The notes under the pieces were generated by a model. The model was not told the DNA's origin, did no database searches, and saw only the letters and a list, made by a program, of their open reading frames with translations. DNA of 64,000 bases from Gracilimonas sp. GTDB lineage: Bacteria > Bacteroidota > Rhodothermia > Balneolales > Balneolaceae. Where the stretch lies: assembly GCF_040218225.1 (NCBI RefSeq), contig NZ_JAVJQO010000006.1:248001-312000 (forward strand). The letters run 5' to 3'. A program made the translations under genes and the position numbers. Positions 62,725 to 64,000 of this stretch are shown piece by piece. Position 1 is the stretch's first letter, and each line of letters opens with the position of its first letter.

Positions 62725-63447
62725 TTACAAAATCCTGTTTGTCACGATTCCAGTCTCTGTATCAAATATGATAATACCTTCTTTATTTCTTGGCATTTGG
62801 AAAATTACCTTTCCTTTTTGCCAAGCAGTAGACTGACCAGCACATTGTAAACCGTCGGCCTCTCCAACAGCATTGGACATTAATACAGTAGAACCAAATT
62901 TAAATGAAACGTCTTTCAATCGCTTTAGGGCTTTATTAATATTGTGTCCGAATTTAGCAACGCTTGCCATGTATATCATTTCGTTTTGATTTGCAGCTTC
63001 AATGTGTTCATCAATAAAAATCTCATAGCAGATTCCTACCGATATTGGAAATTCTGGTATTATAGGTAATGAATCATCTTTTACGGCAATAAAATAATGC
63101 TCTTCGTCCGGGTGTAAGTATCTTTTAGAATAGACCTTTCTTTCGCCATTTGGATAAAATAGCAGAATGGAGATAGTAATTCCTTCTTTTTGACGTAGAG
63201 GTAAACCTATGCCTATTGTCATATTTTTTTCTCTACTAGCTGCTCCAAGCTTCATCAAACGCTTATCATTTATTTCAAATGCTAAACTTTCTGCTAATTT
63301 TGGTTCATAACCAGTTATTGAAAGTTCTGGAAATAGCAAGAGATCAGAATTTCTAGCAAATTGTTCATTTATAAACCGTAGATGATTTTCCAGATTTAAC
63401 TCAATATCACCTGGAAATGATTTTAATTGTGCTATTCCAACTTTCAT
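62725..63447 (-). CDS. Carbon-nitrogen hydrolase (nitrilase/omega-amidase type)
   Basis: A 240-residue nitrilase-superfamily enzyme. The catalytic triad is in place: Glu in LFPELSITGYEP, Lys in VYSKRYLHPDE, Cys in VGICYEIFI. Members split C-N bonds of amides or nitriles. It runs leftward, with the GNAT gene 35 bases upstream, so they may be co-transcribed. The substrate is unknown. Confidence 0.9.
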   Translation of the reverse strand: MKVGIAQLKSFPGDIELNLENHLRFINEQFARNSDLLLFPELSITGYEPKLAESLAFEINDKRLMKLGAASREKNMTIGIGLPLRQKEGITISILLFYPNGERKVYSKRYLHPDEEHYFIAVKDDSLPIIPEFPISVGICYEIFIDEHIEAANQNEMIYMASVAKFGHNINKALKRLKDVSFKFGSTVLMSNAVGEADGLQCAGQSTAWQKGKVIFQMPRNKEGIIIFDTETGIVTNRIL

Positions 63448-63482
63448 GGTTTAAAATGAGCCATTATTTGTGATTCAAAAAT

Positions 63483-63947
63483 CTAATTTTCCGAAATATT
63501 CAAAGTAAATCTAACCTTTTGTTTACCAATCGCTCCCTCTCTATTGTAAAACTTAATTGCACCTTCATTGAATGATGGGGTTTGCCATTGAACTTGACTA
63601 TAACCATTTGAAGAAGCAAAATTATGTATTTTTTTCATGACTTTTGCACCAATACCTTGCCCTCTATGCCCTTCTTTAATAAATAAACAGTCAAGGTATA
63701 GGTAATTTTCGGCATCCCAAGTAGAAAATTGGGGTATTAAAGTTACATAGCCAATAAAATAGTTTGCCTTAGTAATGACCCAGCATTCTATTTTCTTATT
63801 CTTCCCAAAAATAGCTTCTTCAAGTTTATTAGCTTTTCCTTCACTGAAATACTCTGCCTTTTCATATTCTGCATGTAATTCACATAGCTTAGTTAGGCGA
63901 TCAAGCTCATCTCTTCTTATTGTTCTAATCTGGTAATGCTTTTTCAT
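63483..63947 (-). CDS. GNAT-family N-acetyltransferase
   Basis: A 154-residue acetyltransferase with the acetyl-CoA loop intact: LFIKEGHRGQGIGAKVMKKI (R-x-x-G-x-G). The core strand reads YLYLDC, and the C-terminal part reads AIKFYNREGA. Substrate unknown. It is the last gene in the window; the remaining 53 bases to the edge show nothing. Confidence 0.92.
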   Translation of the reverse strand: MKKHYQIRTIRRDELDRLTKLCELHAEYEKAEYFSEGKANKLEEAIFGKNKKIECWVITKANYFIGYVTLIPQFSTWDAENYLYLDCLFIKEGHRGQGIGAKVMKKIHNFASSNGYSQVQWQTPSFNEGAIKFYNREGAIGKQKVRFTLNISEN

Positions 63948-64000
63948 ACTGAATATTCTGTTTCATGAAGTTTAAAAATTGTTCTAAAAACGGAGGACGG

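Noticed and set aside
1-64000. CRISPR array
   Set aside because: No regularly spaced repeats with unique spacers were seen. The 12-base iterons have no spacers and are too short.

Overview
The first 13 kb look like chromosome of a Balneolota/Rhodothermota-type member of the Bacteroidota-Chlorobiota-Rhodothermota radiation. The support is two GWxTD-domain proteins, a SusC/SusD outer-membrane pair, a PorW/SprE-like TPR lipoprotein, and DHODH and pyruvate kinase genes. The lineage call is an inference from gene families, not from a marker gene.

Layout. (1) 1-12.9 kb, core: 3' end of pyrD, TPR lipoprotein, pyk, GWxTD gene, SusC, SusD, second GWxTD gene. (2) 12981-13023: the 3' half of a tRNA-Met(CAT) gene, cut inside the anticodon stem and followed at once by a tyrosine recombinase. 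This is the left attachment site of a genomic island whose right end is not in the window. (3) 13.2-31.6 kb, an integrative mobilizable element: integrase, orphan HsdR_N-like nuclease, a metabolic cargo block (AraC, methyltransferase, OsmC, PhzF), an HTH protein, a coupling protein, an oriT-like repeat region, a MobF relaxase-helicase and ArdA antirestriction. No mating-pore (T4SS) genes are present. Two copies of a small conjugation-associated gene flank cargo here. (4) 25.2-29.1 kb: a tight six-gene leftward operon (SDR, QueC-like, catalytically dead Nudix, two-TM protein, VOC, methyltransferase) that I cannot match to a described system. (5) 29.8-33.4 kb: two candidate effector modules, a PIN-plus-membrane protein and a secreted NUC1 nuclease with a multi-TM partner. 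(6) 33.4-45.6 kb, accessory and redox genes: DinB, cupin, MBL, HxlR, VRR-NUC protein, TrxR-like flavoprotein, LysR, FrnE-like DsbA, FAD monooxygenase, CPA2 antiporter. Several are broken by stop codons. (7) 45.8-52.0 kb, a compact second integrative unit: 12-bp iterons, a DUF6538-type integrase, and a convergent AlpA-like/OLD nuclease/UvrD helicase operon resembling Gabija. (8) 52.2-64 kb, more accessory genes: LysE exporter, Nudix, esterase, GIY-YIG-like, XRE, NmrA/HxlR pair, a flavoprotein-MFS-SigZ-rhodanese cluster, cupin-MBL, carbon-nitrogen hydrolase, GNAT.

How it works together. Regions 2-8 look like a layered accessory island. One integrase entered tRNA-Met, and a MobF relaxase with its coupling protein would mobilize the element by borrowing another element's pore. 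ArdA would protect incoming DNA. The variable slots carry defence-like or small-molecule systems. Low-GC cargo and nonsense-mutated genes suggest continual gain and decay.
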